From Acidobacteriota bacterium (lineage in GTDB: Bacteria > Acidobacteriota > Blastocatellia > Pyrinomonadales > Pyrinomonadaceae): 64,000 nt of DNA. The translations under genes and the position numbers were made by a program. The DNA is taken from NCBI GenBank assembly GCA_003385635.1, contig QQUY01000002.1:186001-250000 (forward strand), in the 5' to 3' direction. The notes beneath the pieces were generated by a model, which ran no database searches, was not told the DNA's origin, and saw nothing but the letters and a program-made list of their open reading frames with translations. Shown piece by piece: positions 44,629 to 53,467 of this stretch. Positions within the stretch are counted from its first letter, which is position 1. Each line of letters starts with the position of its first letter.

Positions 44629-45060
44629 ATGGGACTGGAAGATAACAAGGCAGTCGCGCGGCGGATCTACGAAGAGGTGTTGAATGGTCGGAACATCGAC
44701 CTCGCCGATGAACTTGTAGCCGAGGATTCCGTCGAGAACGACCCCTTCCCCGGAGTGGGACAAGGCAGGAAAGGATTCAAGCAATTCTGGAAGATGTTCG
44801 AGGCATCGTTTCCCGATTACCGGATCTCTATCGAGGACATTATCGCAGAAGGAGACAAGGTGGTACTCCGAATCAGGGTGAAAGCTGACTATACAGGTGA
44901 ACCCTTCATAGGCACGGTTCCTACGGGTAGGGAGATCGAGTTCGAATCTATAGATATATTAAGGATCGAGAACGGCGTGGTTACAGAGCACTGGGGAGAA
45001 ACTGACGCGATCGCTATGTTCGATCAGATCGGCGCTGTCGAGCTGGCTATCGAGGTGTGA
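44629..45060 (+). CDS. Ester-cyclase/SnoaL-like protein
   Basis: 143 residues from the ATG at 44629-44631; AAGGAG six bases upstream decides this start over an ATG nine codons earlier. No signal peptide. NKAVARRIYEEVLNGRNIDLADELVAED, GRKGFKQFWKMFEASFPDYRISIEDIIAEGDKVVLR and VTEHWGETDAIAMFDQIG are the standard pattern of SnoaL-like ester cyclases. The substrate is unknown. The next gene starts 48 bp downstream on the same strand. Confidence 0.88.
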   Translation: MGLEDNKAVARRIYEEVLNGRNIDLADELVAEDSVENDPFPGVGQGRKGFKQFWKMFEASFPDYRISIEDIIAEGDKVVLRIRVKADYTGEPFIGTVPTGREIEFESIDILRIENGVVTEHWGETDAIAMFDQIGAVELAIEV

Positions 45061-45108
45061 ATGCGTTTTGTGAGAAAAGCTTTTAGTTCATTTTTCGGTG
45101 AATCTTAA

Positions 45109-45999
45109 ATGAGAATGCCACTTTGCAGTATCGCACTTGGATCGATTCTCATGATCTCGGCCCTTGTTCCATCTAATGCAGGTCAGGAGATGGGCGAGAG
45201 CAATTTCTTCACCACAAGCGACGGGGTTAGGATCCATTACCTTGAGAAGGGCAAGGGCGAAACGCTTGTGTTCGTTCCGGGAATCCTGTTTCCCGCCGAG
45301 ATCTGGGAAAAACAGATCGAAAGGTTTTCAAAAGAATACAGGGTTGTCGCGATGGACCCTCGCTCACACGGCAGATCTGAACGACCTACCGAAGGCCACA
45401 CGCAAAGCCGTCGCGGAAGAGACATCGGCGAACTGATCGATCACGTAAGCGACAAGCCTGTTGTAGCAATCGGATGGTCGCTCGGAGTGCTGGAGATACT
45501 GACCTTCGCAAAGGAGAACGGCACCGACAAGTTCAAGTCACTGGTACTTGTGGACATGTTTCTCGGGTTTGATGAGAAACTCGGAACGCCGCATCCGTTT
45601 GGAAACGCCTGGATAGGATGGATGAAAGGACTTCAGACGGATCGCCGGAAATGGATCAGCGACTGGTCAAGAGCATTTCACCGGAGAGAGCATCCGGAAG
45701 AGTACTTTGAGCGTATGGAAGAAGCACTGATGATCACGCCGACCAACACGGCGGTCACATTGCTTTCGAACCTGATGCATATCGAGGAACGCGACTTCAG
45801 GCCGTTCATCGACACACTCGACCTCCCTGTTCTTTTCGTGTTTTCCTCCTCGACTTAAGCGGTGGATGAAGCTGAAATGGCAAGAAAGAGATGGCCGAAG
45901 ATGAAGGCTGTATCGTTGGAAAACACGGGCCACGGTGTCTTCGTCGACGATCCGAAAAGCTTTAACGAAACCCTTGCCGGTTTTCTTAAAGGGAACTAA
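45109..45999 (+). pseudogene. Alpha/beta hydrolase interrupted by an in-frame TAA
   Basis: A 296-codon frame with a single TAA at 45856-45858 (codon 250). Upstream: signal peptide, FVPGILFPAEIWEKQIE, DPRSHGRSERP and nucleophile elbow IGWSLGVLE with Ser124. Downstream in the same frame: AVDEAEMARKRWPKM and NTGHGVFVDDPKSF with the catalytic His (codon 275), ending at TAA 45997-45999. The fold needs both parts, so the 249-residue product would lack its His. A CAA-to-TAA change explains the lesion; sequencing error or readthrough are alternatives. It was probably cotranscribed with the ester-cyclase-like gene. Confidence 0.82.
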
Positions 46000-46335
46000 C
46001 GGATTCAGCCATTCCCTTTATGATCTGAAATTTGGAATTAGAGATTCGGCGAAAGGCGACCCACAAGCGCCGCTACGCGGCTAAAGCATTGGAGTGGGCT
46101 TTCGTGTGCTACAGATATCAGGCTCCTACGGAGCGGTGCCATTGGCCAATGCTCAATGGTCATTGGTCAATGTTGCACCGTCCGTCCGGGACTAGTTGTA
46201 TTCTTTCAACCTTCCGAGATTTCGATTGCGATCAGGGTCGAAGATTTGGAATTTGGAAGTTCTTCTCTGAAATCTGCGATCTGAAATCGCGAAGCCCGTC
46301 GGAACCTGAAACTCGGAACTTGATCATGCCTCTCG
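46000..46335. repeat. Repeat-filled gap
   Basis: No gene. Period-7 units at 46139-46173 (ccattgg, ccaatgc, tcaatgg, tcattgg, tcaatgt) and 46243-46291 (gatttgg, aatttgg, aagttct, tctctga, aatctgc and others). A gcgccgctacgcggc palindrome is near 46067-46081. Confidence 0.75.
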
Positions 46336-49089
46336 CTAGCGTTCCGGGTTCTTATGTCCGTTCCCGTTTCGCCCTTCGACCCTGACCGCGCACACCTTAT
46401 ACTCGCCAGTCTGCGTAACAGGATCGCCCGCATCGTTCGTCAAGAGGTTCGCCCGCGACTCTTCAAAATGCATAGGCATCCACACACAGCCGACGCGCAT
46501 TCGCGGAGAGATCATCACCTCGGCATCGATCCTTCCGCGCCTGGAAACAACGTCGACGATCTCGCCGTCGTGAAATCCAAGCCGACGTGCGTCCTTCCGG
46601 TTCATCTCTATAAAATTACGTCCGATCTTGGCCATTGATCCGGCCTCGCGCCGGGTCTGCGTTGCCGCATTGTAATGGTAAAGGACGCGTCCCGTAGAAA
46701 GAACAAGGGGATACTCATCGTCCGGGAGTTCATCGCTCGGCCTGTATTCGACCGCCTGAAAATCGGCTTTTCCTTTCAGAGGTCCGTCGATGTGAAGTGT
46801 AGGGGTACCCGGATGATCGGGATCAGGGCACGGCCATTGAAGGCCCATGATATTTTCCTCGAGCCTTCTGTGTGATATACCCGCGACCTTTGGAGTTAAG
46901 GCCGCCATCTCGTCGTAGATCTCCGAAGGCGATGCGTAATCCGGCATCGGATAACCGCTCGCCTTTGCGAAGTCTATAAGAATCCTCCAATCTTCGCGCG
47001 CATTTCCCGGAGGGTCGACCGCCTTACGGACCCTCTGCACCCTTCGGTCGCTGTTCGTGAATACGCCGTCCTTTTCAGCAAAGCACGCTCCGGGCAATAC
47101 CACATCTGCAAACCGGGTGGTCACATTGTGGAATATCTCCTGGCAGACCAGGAACTCGCAGTTCTCGTTTAGCCCCACCTCGAGTTTCGAGGCATTCGGC
47201 TCAGATATCACGATGTCCTCGCCCATAACGTAAAGGCCGCGGATCTTTCCCTTGATGACGCTTTTCATCATCACGTTCAGGTTCTGGCCTTCGTTCGGTG
47301 ACAGTTCGACTCCCCACGCTTCTTCGAACTTCTTTCGTGCCGACTCATCTGTGACGTTTTGGTATCCGGGATAAAAGATCGGCGAAGCTCCGGCGTCGTT
47401 CGCGCCCTGCACGTTGTTCTGGCCGCGAAGCGGATTCATTCCTGCCGAGCGTTTGCCGAGATGGCCGGTCATCAGAACAAGATTCGCGAGGCAATAAACA
47501 TTATCTGTCCCGTGAGTGTGCTCGGTGATGCCGAGCGTGTAATAAATACCGGCTTTTTCGGTGGTGGCGTATATCCTGGCGGCCTCGCGGATAAGTTCTG
47601 CGGGTGCGCCAGTTACCTTCTCGGCTTCTTCGGGCGAGTATTTTGCGGTCGCTGCTTTGACCTTCTCAAAGCCCTCTGTGCTACGCGCTATGAAATCATC
47701 ATCGGTCAGGCCTTCGGAAATGATCACATTTGCCATCGCGTTCAGAAGCCATACGTCCGTTCCCGGCCTGATCTGGAGAAAGATGTCGGCCATATCTGCA
47801 AGCCATATCTTTCTGGGGTCCGAAACGATCAGCTTTGCGCCGCGCTGAATGGCGCGTTTCATCTCCATCGCGATGATCGGATGCGCTTCCGTCGTGTTCG
47901 AACCGGTTACGAAAAGAAGATCCGCGTCCCTGATCTCGTCGATCGAGTTTGTCATTGCCCCTGCACCAAACATTGTCACCAGACCGGCGACGGTTGGGGC
48001 GTGTCAGGTAGCAGAGCACTGATGAATGTTGTTCGTTCCGTACACAGCCCGCGATATTTTCTGCATCAGGTAATTCTCTTCACCTGTACAGCGGCTGGAC
48101 GAAACAAACCCCAGGGCATCAGCGCCATATTTCTCCTTTACCCTGCCGATGCCTTCAGCAGCGGCAGTGATCGCCTCGTCCCACGTAGCGGGATGAAGCT
48201 CACCGTCTTCTCCTCGGATCAGCGGTTCGGTTATGCGGTCTTCGTGATGGATGAAGTCGTAAGCGAAGCGTCCCTTGATGCAAAGATTTCCGTCGTTGAC
48301 GGTCTCGCCCGGAGGAGGGCTCGTAACCTTCGCTACTCTGCTTGTACCATTCGTGCCTACGACGTGCAGATCAAGCTGGCATCCGACCCCGCAGAAGTTG
48401 CAGGTACTTCTGACCGTCTTCGCGTCAGCGGGAAGCGGGTCGGGCGATTTCTTTTCGATCAAAGCTCCGGTCGGACAAGTGTCGATGCATCCGCCGCATA
48501 GCTCGCACGTCGTATCGAGCAGACCACGCATTCCCGCAGTCGCGATCGTCGTTTCAGAGCCTCGGTTCGCCAGCGTGATAGCGTTTACCGCCTCGACCTC
48601 GTCGCAATACCTCGTGCACCGAGCACACAGGATGCAGAGGTCCGGCTCAAAAGCAATGTAGGGATTAACATCTTCCGGACGGCCTACCCTCGGCGCATCC
48701 ACCGAATGCAGAGCAAGCGGCTTGGTCTTTTGCGCCAGTTCTCTTAACTGATTTCCGTTTGCTGTTTCGACCGGAAGGCCCTCGCCGTCGAGATCGTGAT
48801 CGGCGAGATAGAGGCCGTAAAGAACTTTTCTGTGGCGCTCGATCCTGTCGGACTCGGTGGTGATCTCCATTCCTTCAGAGACCTTCCAGGCGCATCCCGG
48901 TTCAAGCCGCCGTTGTCCTTCGACCTCCACAAGGCAAACCCGGCACGCGCCGGCCGGCTCAAGCCGTGTGTCGTGACAGAGAGTCGGGATCGAAATCCCC
49001 TCTCTCGCCGCGACCTCGAACACCGTTTCGCCTTTGCTCGCGGTGCAGGTCCTGCCGTTTATCTTGATATCAAATTCGGTACTGCTCAT
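46336..49089 (-). CDS. fdhF: NAD-linked formate dehydrogenase catalytic subunit, probable selenoprotein
   Basis: 917 residues if the in-frame TGA at 48004-48006 is read as selenocysteine 362. Oxidises formate to CO2 at a molybdenum (or tungsten) bis-pterin centre and passes electrons to the NuoF-like partner. Order of sites: plant-type [2Fe-2S] domain (CHDTRLEPAGACRVC), two [4Fe-4S] clusters (CILCARCTRYC, CELCGGCIDTCPTGA), a [4Fe-4S] at CNFCGVGCQ, then the active site CSAT-U-HAPTVAG. The Sec is followed by the conserved His, as in known formate dehydrogenases. The C-terminal domain binds the second pterin. The ATG at 49087-49089 overlaps the upstream stop (ATGA). Reading the TGA as a stop would destroy the enzyme. 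Confidence 0.9.
47975..48006 (-). promoter_or_regulatory. UGA selenocysteine codon with bacterial SECIS-like hairpin
   Basis: On the minus strand, 12 bases after the TGA, GTCGCC (47991-47986) pairs with GGTGAC (47980-47975) through six pairs including one G-T. The apical loop is GGTCT (47985-47981). The loop and its distance from the UGA match the SelB-binding element of E. coli fdhF, whose apical loop is also GGUCU. Confidence 0.85.
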
Positions 49090-50609
49090 TGCTTTGACCT
49101 TGATCCAAATGCTTCCGGAAAATACTTCATCGCGCTTTCGAGCGGCTTGGCTGCTACCATTCCCAGTCCACAGATCGAGCCCTCTTCCATTTCCCAACCT
49201 ACGTCTTCGGCAAATTCGAGCGCGTCAGGATCGCCTTCCCCGATAAATGAGTCAACCTGCCGCCTGAGATAGCGGGTGCCGATCCTGCACGGAGCACACT
49301 GCCCACAGCTTTCCCGCTCAAAGAAATCCAGCTGCCAGCCTGTCGCCTTCGCCATATCGACAGAGTCGTTCAGGACGACAAGTCCCGCACTGCCAAGCAT
49401 CGACCCCTCCTTTGAGAGGTGACCGAAATCCAGCGGAACGTCGCGTCTTGAGATCGGAAGGAATCCGGAAGACGGACCGCCGGGGCTAAACGCGACCGGT
49501 TCGCCGTCATAACCTCCCGCGACCTCAACCAATTCATCCAGCGTTACGCCAAGAGGAAGCTCGAAGACTCCCGGTTTGTTGACGTGCCCTGATACGCAAT
49601 ATAGCTTGGTGCCAGGCTCCGTCTTACCAAGATCCTTAAACCACTCGCCTCCACGTTCGACAATGGCCGGCACGCAGGCCGCGGTCTCGACATTGTGCAT
49701 TAAGGTCGGTTTGCCTCTGAACCCGTACTCTGTTGGATACGGAGGCTTTAGGCGAGGCATTCCGCGCTTGCCTTCCATCGACTCTATCAGCGCGGTCTCT
49801 TCACCGCAGATATAAGCGCCGTGTCCGTTATAGATCGTCCACGTGAAATCGGAGATCTTCTCAGAAGCCGCCTCGAGCGCTTTCTCGATCATCCTCCGCT
49901 CGGACGTAAACTCGCCTCGGATGTATATGCAAATGTCCTTCGCCTCAACGGCGTAAGCCGCGATAGCGAGGCCTTCGAGCAGCAGATGCGGCTGACGAAG
50001 AATTATCTCCCTGTCCTTGAATGTTCCGGGCTCTGCCTCGTCGGCGTTGCAGATGACGTAGCGTTCCGTTTCTTTCTGTCCGCGGACGCCTTTCCACTTG
50101 ATGTGAGCAGGAAATCCCGCGCCGCCGCGGCCCTGCAGCTTTGCCGCCTCGATCTCGGCAATTACCGCATCGGATCCTGTCTCTCTTGCTTTTGCGAGTG
50201 AAGAATATGAATCCCTCACGGGTCCGCCCAGATTCATCGGCAGTTCAGGATCGTCCGGCACAATGCCCCTTGCTTCCACTCCGTAACAAACCTGCTCCAG
50301 ATCCTCATCGAGAGTCGCGGGCGCCCGATCGCACTGCCCCAGACAGCTGACCGGCTCGCACTCTTTACCGGCGTCGCGGAGCTTGCTGAACAGTTCGTCC
50401 GATCCTTTGATCCTGCACGACAGACCGTCGCACACCCGGACACGTTTACCGGGTTTGCTGACAAGCGTATAGAAAAGCCCCGTGCCCCAGATGTCGGCTT
50501 CAGGAACTCCGGTCTCCAGCGAGATCCTGCGGACCACATCCTCGGTAACACCTCCCTCTTCCTCCAAGAGGTGAAGAATCCGTTCTCTTTGGGCTCCTTT
50601 CTTTTGCAT
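49086..50609 (-). CDS. fdsB: Formate dehydrogenase beta subunit (NuoE-NuoF-like fusion, NADH/FMN)
   Basis: 507 residues. An N-terminal thioredoxin-like [2Fe-2S] domain (about 1-110; CDGLSC and CLGQCDRAP hold the cysteines, as in NuoE) is fused to a NuoF domain. GRGGAGFPAHIKW and NADEAEPGTFKDR form the NADH/FMN site, YICGEETALIESMEG follows, and ESCGQCAPCRIGT plus a later Cys ligates a [4Fe-4S] cluster. It passes electrons from the formate dehydrogenase to NAD+. The stop overlaps the fdhF start by 4 bp, so the two are translationally coupled. No separate gamma subunit or FdhD-type maturation gene is adjacent. Confidence 0.92.
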   Translation of the reverse strand: MQKKGAQRERILHLLEEEGGVTEDVVRRISLETGVPEADIWGTGLFYTLVSKPGKRVRVCDGLSCRIKGSDELFSKLRDAGKECEPVSCLGQCDRAPATLDEDLEQVCYGVEARGIVPDDPELPMNLGGPVRDSYSSLAKARETGSDAVIAEIEAAKLQGRGGAGFPAHIKWKGVRGQKETERYVICNADEAEPGTFKDREIILRQPHLLLEGLAIAAYAVEAKDICIYIRGEFTSERRMIEKALEAASEKISDFTWTIYNGHGAYICGEETALIESMEGKRGMPRLKPPYPTEYGFRGKPTLMHNVETAACVPAIVERGGEWFKDLGKTEPGTKLYCVSGHVNKPGVFELPLGVTLDELVEVAGGYDGEPVAFSPGGPSSGFLPISRRDVPLDFGHLSKEGSMLGSAGLVVLNDSVDMAKATGWQLDFFERESCGQCAPCRIGTRYLRRQVDSFIGEGDPDALEFAEDVGWEMEEGSICGLGMVAAKPLESAMKYFPEAFGSRSKQ

Positions 50610-50891
50610 CTGGCGGGTTCTTTCAGTTTACGGCGAAGCGTAGGCCGGTCGGTTCGGCGAAGGTCCGCTTGTCAGAATCGTGTTCCTGATTATATAGATG
50701 AAACCGGCCTTTACCAATACTTTCGTCAAGTACGAAGGTGATCAATGGCCCGCCGGCGCGGGTGTTGAAAGGCGTCGCAAAAGGCCCGGATCCTGCCCTC
50801 CGCAGCTTCTGAGAAGCGGCCAACACTGATAAGATTGCGCGGGTCCGAGGCATTACAGGGCCTTCTATCCAAACCCGGGAGGAATACCGAC

Positions 50892-51437
50892 TTGACCCGA
50901 TCGATACAATCCGCATTGTCAGCGCTGATCATCGTTGTCTTTGTCGCACTCGCGTGCGACGGAGACGCCAACGAAACGGTTACGGAAGAGGAACGGCGGC
51001 GCTCTGAGCAGACCGAGACGGAGCGCTCAACACCTGAACCGGATGTGGGCTTTGAGGATGAGGAGCCAGAAGAACAGCTTGAGGAAGAACCGGAACTAGC
51101 TCCTGAGCCTCCTGAGGCAGCTCCGGAACGGGTCAGATTCAGGCCGGGTGCGACCGAAGGAACGGTCAGGTTCACACTCGCCCCGAATGAGACGAAAAGA
51201 TATGTGATCGGAGTGGCACCGGCGCAGTACTTACACATCGGGATGGATGATGAGACGCCCGTCCTGAGCATCCCGAACAGATCCAGGATATCCGAGGTCA
51301 ATGAAGGAGAATCTTTTATCGACGGCGTGACGCTTAGTACAGGCGACATCGTTTTTGAGATCTCTAATCCGACGCAGAGGTCGGTCAGGACATTCGCGAT
51401 CGTTACGATCAAGGACCGCGAACCGATGGATCACTGA
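50892..51437 (+). CDS. Small acidic lipoprotein
   Basis: 181 residues from a TTG at 50892-50894. GGAGGA about eight bases upstream decides this start over an ATG at 50835 with none. Signal peptide with lipobox VALAC (Cys22), then a Glu/Pro-rich linker (about 30-85) and a beta domain (about 90-178) with GTVRFTLAPNETKRYVIGVAPAQYLHIGM, which resembles the pre-peptidase C-terminal type of fold. Family not recognised. Divergent from the formate dehydrogenase operon across a gap of about 280 bp. The next gene follows on the same strand after 46 bp. Confidence 0.7.
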   Translation: MTRSIQSALSALIIVVFVALACDGDANETVTEEERRRSEQTETERSTPEPDVGFEDEEPEEQLEEEPELAPEPPEAAPERVRFRPGATEGTVRFTLAPNETKRYVIGVAPAQYLHIGMDDETPVLSIPNRSRISEVNEGESFIDGVTLSTGDIVFEISNPTQRSVRTFAIVTIKDREPMDH

Positions 51438-51483
51438 GGCTCTCCGAAGAACACCATCACCTCTTCCTTCCCTTGATTTGCCG

Positions 51484-52632
51484 ATGAAAACTTACGACGT
51501 CATAGTCGCCGGACTCGGGGCGATGGGAAGCGCCGCGCTTTTCCAGCTCGCGAAATCGCGCGTGAAGGTCCTGGGAATTGACCGGTTCAGTCCCCCGCAC
51601 GACCTGGGATCGACCCACGGAGAAACAAGGCTGACGCGCCTCGCTATCGGCGAGGGCGAAGAATTTGTCCCGCTCGTGATGCGAACGAATGAAGTTTGGC
51701 GCGAGCTTGAAGAAGCCTCGGGGAACAAATTGCTGACAACAACAGGCGGTTTGATCTTTACATCGGGCGAAGGAGGATCGGTCCTTCACGGAAGCGATAT
51801 TCTTGCCGACACGATCAGGATCGCGCGGAATTTCGGGATCAAGCACGACATACTGGATCACAAAGAGCTTGAGTCGCGATTTCACGATCTGAAGTTCGAA
51901 CCGAATTCAAGGGGGTATTACGAATACGGCTCGGGTTATCTGAATCCCGAACTGTGTATCGAGACGAATCTCGGGCAGGCGAGGGTTCACGGAGCAGAAA
52001 CAGCGGTCAACGAGAGGATCATTGAGATCGATGAAACGGACGGCAAGGTAGAGATCATAACCTCCAAAGACAAGTATGAATGCTCGAGGCTGCTTCTATC
52101 GGCCGGTGCCTGGGTCAACAAGCTTCTTGGAGACCGGGTTCCAGAAAAGAGGTTCAGGATCTTCCGGCAGGTGATGATCTGGTTCAGGGGTCTCTCGGAC
52201 TATTCCGATGCGTCGTTCCCGGTCTTCATCAAAGGCGGTTCGGATGAACATTCGTCGTATTACGGATTTCCCGCGGTTGAGGGCAGTGACGCGATCAAGA
52301 TCGGGATCGAACAGTTCGAAACAGAATCTGATCCTGATGCGGTCGACAGAAGCGTTTCAGAGACGGATACCCGCAAGGCATTTGAACTTGTATCGAAGAA
52401 CTTCAACATTGAACCGGATCCGGTGAAGATCAAGACCTGCCTTTATACCGTGACTGAGGACTTCGGGTTTGTAGTCGATTTCCTTCCGGGCTCGGCGAAC
52501 ATTCTGGTCGTCTCACCGTGTTCCGGCCACGGTTTCAAGCACTCGGCCGGAATCGGCCAGCTTGCGAAACAGATGGTACTTGGCGAAGAGCCTTTTACGG
52601 ACGTTTCACGGTTCCGGTTTGAAAATAGCTGA
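51484..52632 (+). CDS. solA: FAD-dependent amine oxidase, sarcosine oxidase/SolA type
   Basis: 382 residues from ATG 51484; a longer frame upstream overlaps the lipoprotein gene and is not used. Rossmann FAD motif VAGLGAMGSAALFQLAKS at the start, then HGETRLTRLAIGEG, as in monomeric sarcosine oxidase / N-methyltryptophan oxidase. Cys319 in KTCLYTVTEDFGFVVDFLPG is the position that binds FAD covalently in this family. SPCSGHGFKHSAGIG closes the fold. It oxidises N-methyl amino acids with release of formaldehyde and hydrogen peroxide. The exact substrate is open. Confidence 0.9.
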   Translation: MKTYDVIVAGLGAMGSAALFQLAKSRVKVLGIDRFSPPHDLGSTHGETRLTRLAIGEGEEFVPLVMRTNEVWRELEEASGNKLLTTTGGLIFTSGEGGSVLHGSDILADTIRIARNFGIKHDILDHKELESRFHDLKFEPNSRGYYEYGSGYLNPELCIETNLGQARVHGAETAVNERIIEIDETDGKVEIITSKDKYECSRLLLSAGAWVNKLLGDRVPEKRFRIFRQVMIWFRGLSDYSDASFPVFIKGGSDEHSSYYGFPAVEGSDAIKIGIEQFETESDPDAVDRSVSETDTRKAFELVSKNFNIEPDPVKIKTCLYTVTEDFGFVVDFLPGSANILVVSPCSGHGFKHSAGIGQLAKQMVLGEEPFTDVSRFRFENS

Positions 52633-53467
52633 ATTTCATTCGACGCTGACTCAGGGTCGTTTTCTTTCCCACGTGTAATCTTCCTGATCGCGAGCAGTAA
52701 GCGGTGAGCAGTGAGCCGTTTAACTGCTCTAAGAATTAGCCCGCGCAGCGGGCGTCATACGTCCGCTCCACGTGGAGCGAAGCGGAACGTGGAGGAAGAA
52801 GCGTGAATGACATTCCAGCCGCATAGCGGCGGCATTCCCGGACAAAATATTCGAAATAGATCAGCCGACGACCTGTCCGACAAACGTGGACCATCTCTGA
52901 GGGCCGGTCGTTACTGCTTCCGGTACTGATTGCTTTCGCCTTGATCGACAGGTCTTCCGCCGCTGACGCGGCTGAGGGATTTGGGGGGTGTCCTGTTCCG
53001 TGGGCTGCGCCCTTCGGGCTTACCCACGGCTAAATGCATTTCGTCGCTGCGCGACTTGTTCAGATAAGGAACCGTGCCGAGTCTACCGCAGCGAAAGAAT
53101 CGAAAACCAATCCAGACTCAGTACTCATCACTCGGCACTCATCACTTTTTATCGCCCGTCCCTTCGGGACTCGTTGGATTTAAGCCACATTTCGGAGTGC
53201 CGTTTCAAACGGATTTGGTAAGCACCAAAACGAGTTACCTATATATTCTCTGCGCCTTAGCGCCTTCGCAGTTAATCTTGCAGAAGAAGATTAACCGCAA
53301 AGGACAAGAGGCATTGATCATCGCTCAACGATCATTTACCAATGAGCAGGATTTTTTCTCTTCCTGCCCCTTTTTGCCAATCCGTGATTGATCCTGTGGA
53401 CGTCGACTCCCGAATCTAAATCGAGACCAAAACCACGAAGCTTCACAAAGGGACACAAGAATGACGC
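52633..53467. repeat. Gene-free gap of 835 bp with several repeat types
   Basis: Contains 52693-52720 period-7 units (agcagta, agcggtg, agcagtg), agcccgcgcagcgggc at 52738-52753, a tccacgtgga palindrome near 52768, a gccgcatagcggc palindrome near 52821, compound hairpin CGTGGG/CCCACG at 52999-53028 with a conserved tail (cggctaaatgc) also found at 10950, period-7 units at 53116-53143 (actcagt, actcatc, actcggc, actcatc), and CACAAAGG-type repeats up to 53465. Small frames here are repeat translations. Confidence 0.8.

Noticed and set aside
46336-49089. Two separate formate dehydrogenase fragments or a frameshifted pseudogene
   Set aside because: The two parts are in the same frame, separated by one TGA at the known Sec position with a SECIS-like hairpin behind it.
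52988-53391. Small plus-strand genes in the 835-bp gap
   Set aside because: They are composed of hairpin and tandem repeat sequence, with no start signals.
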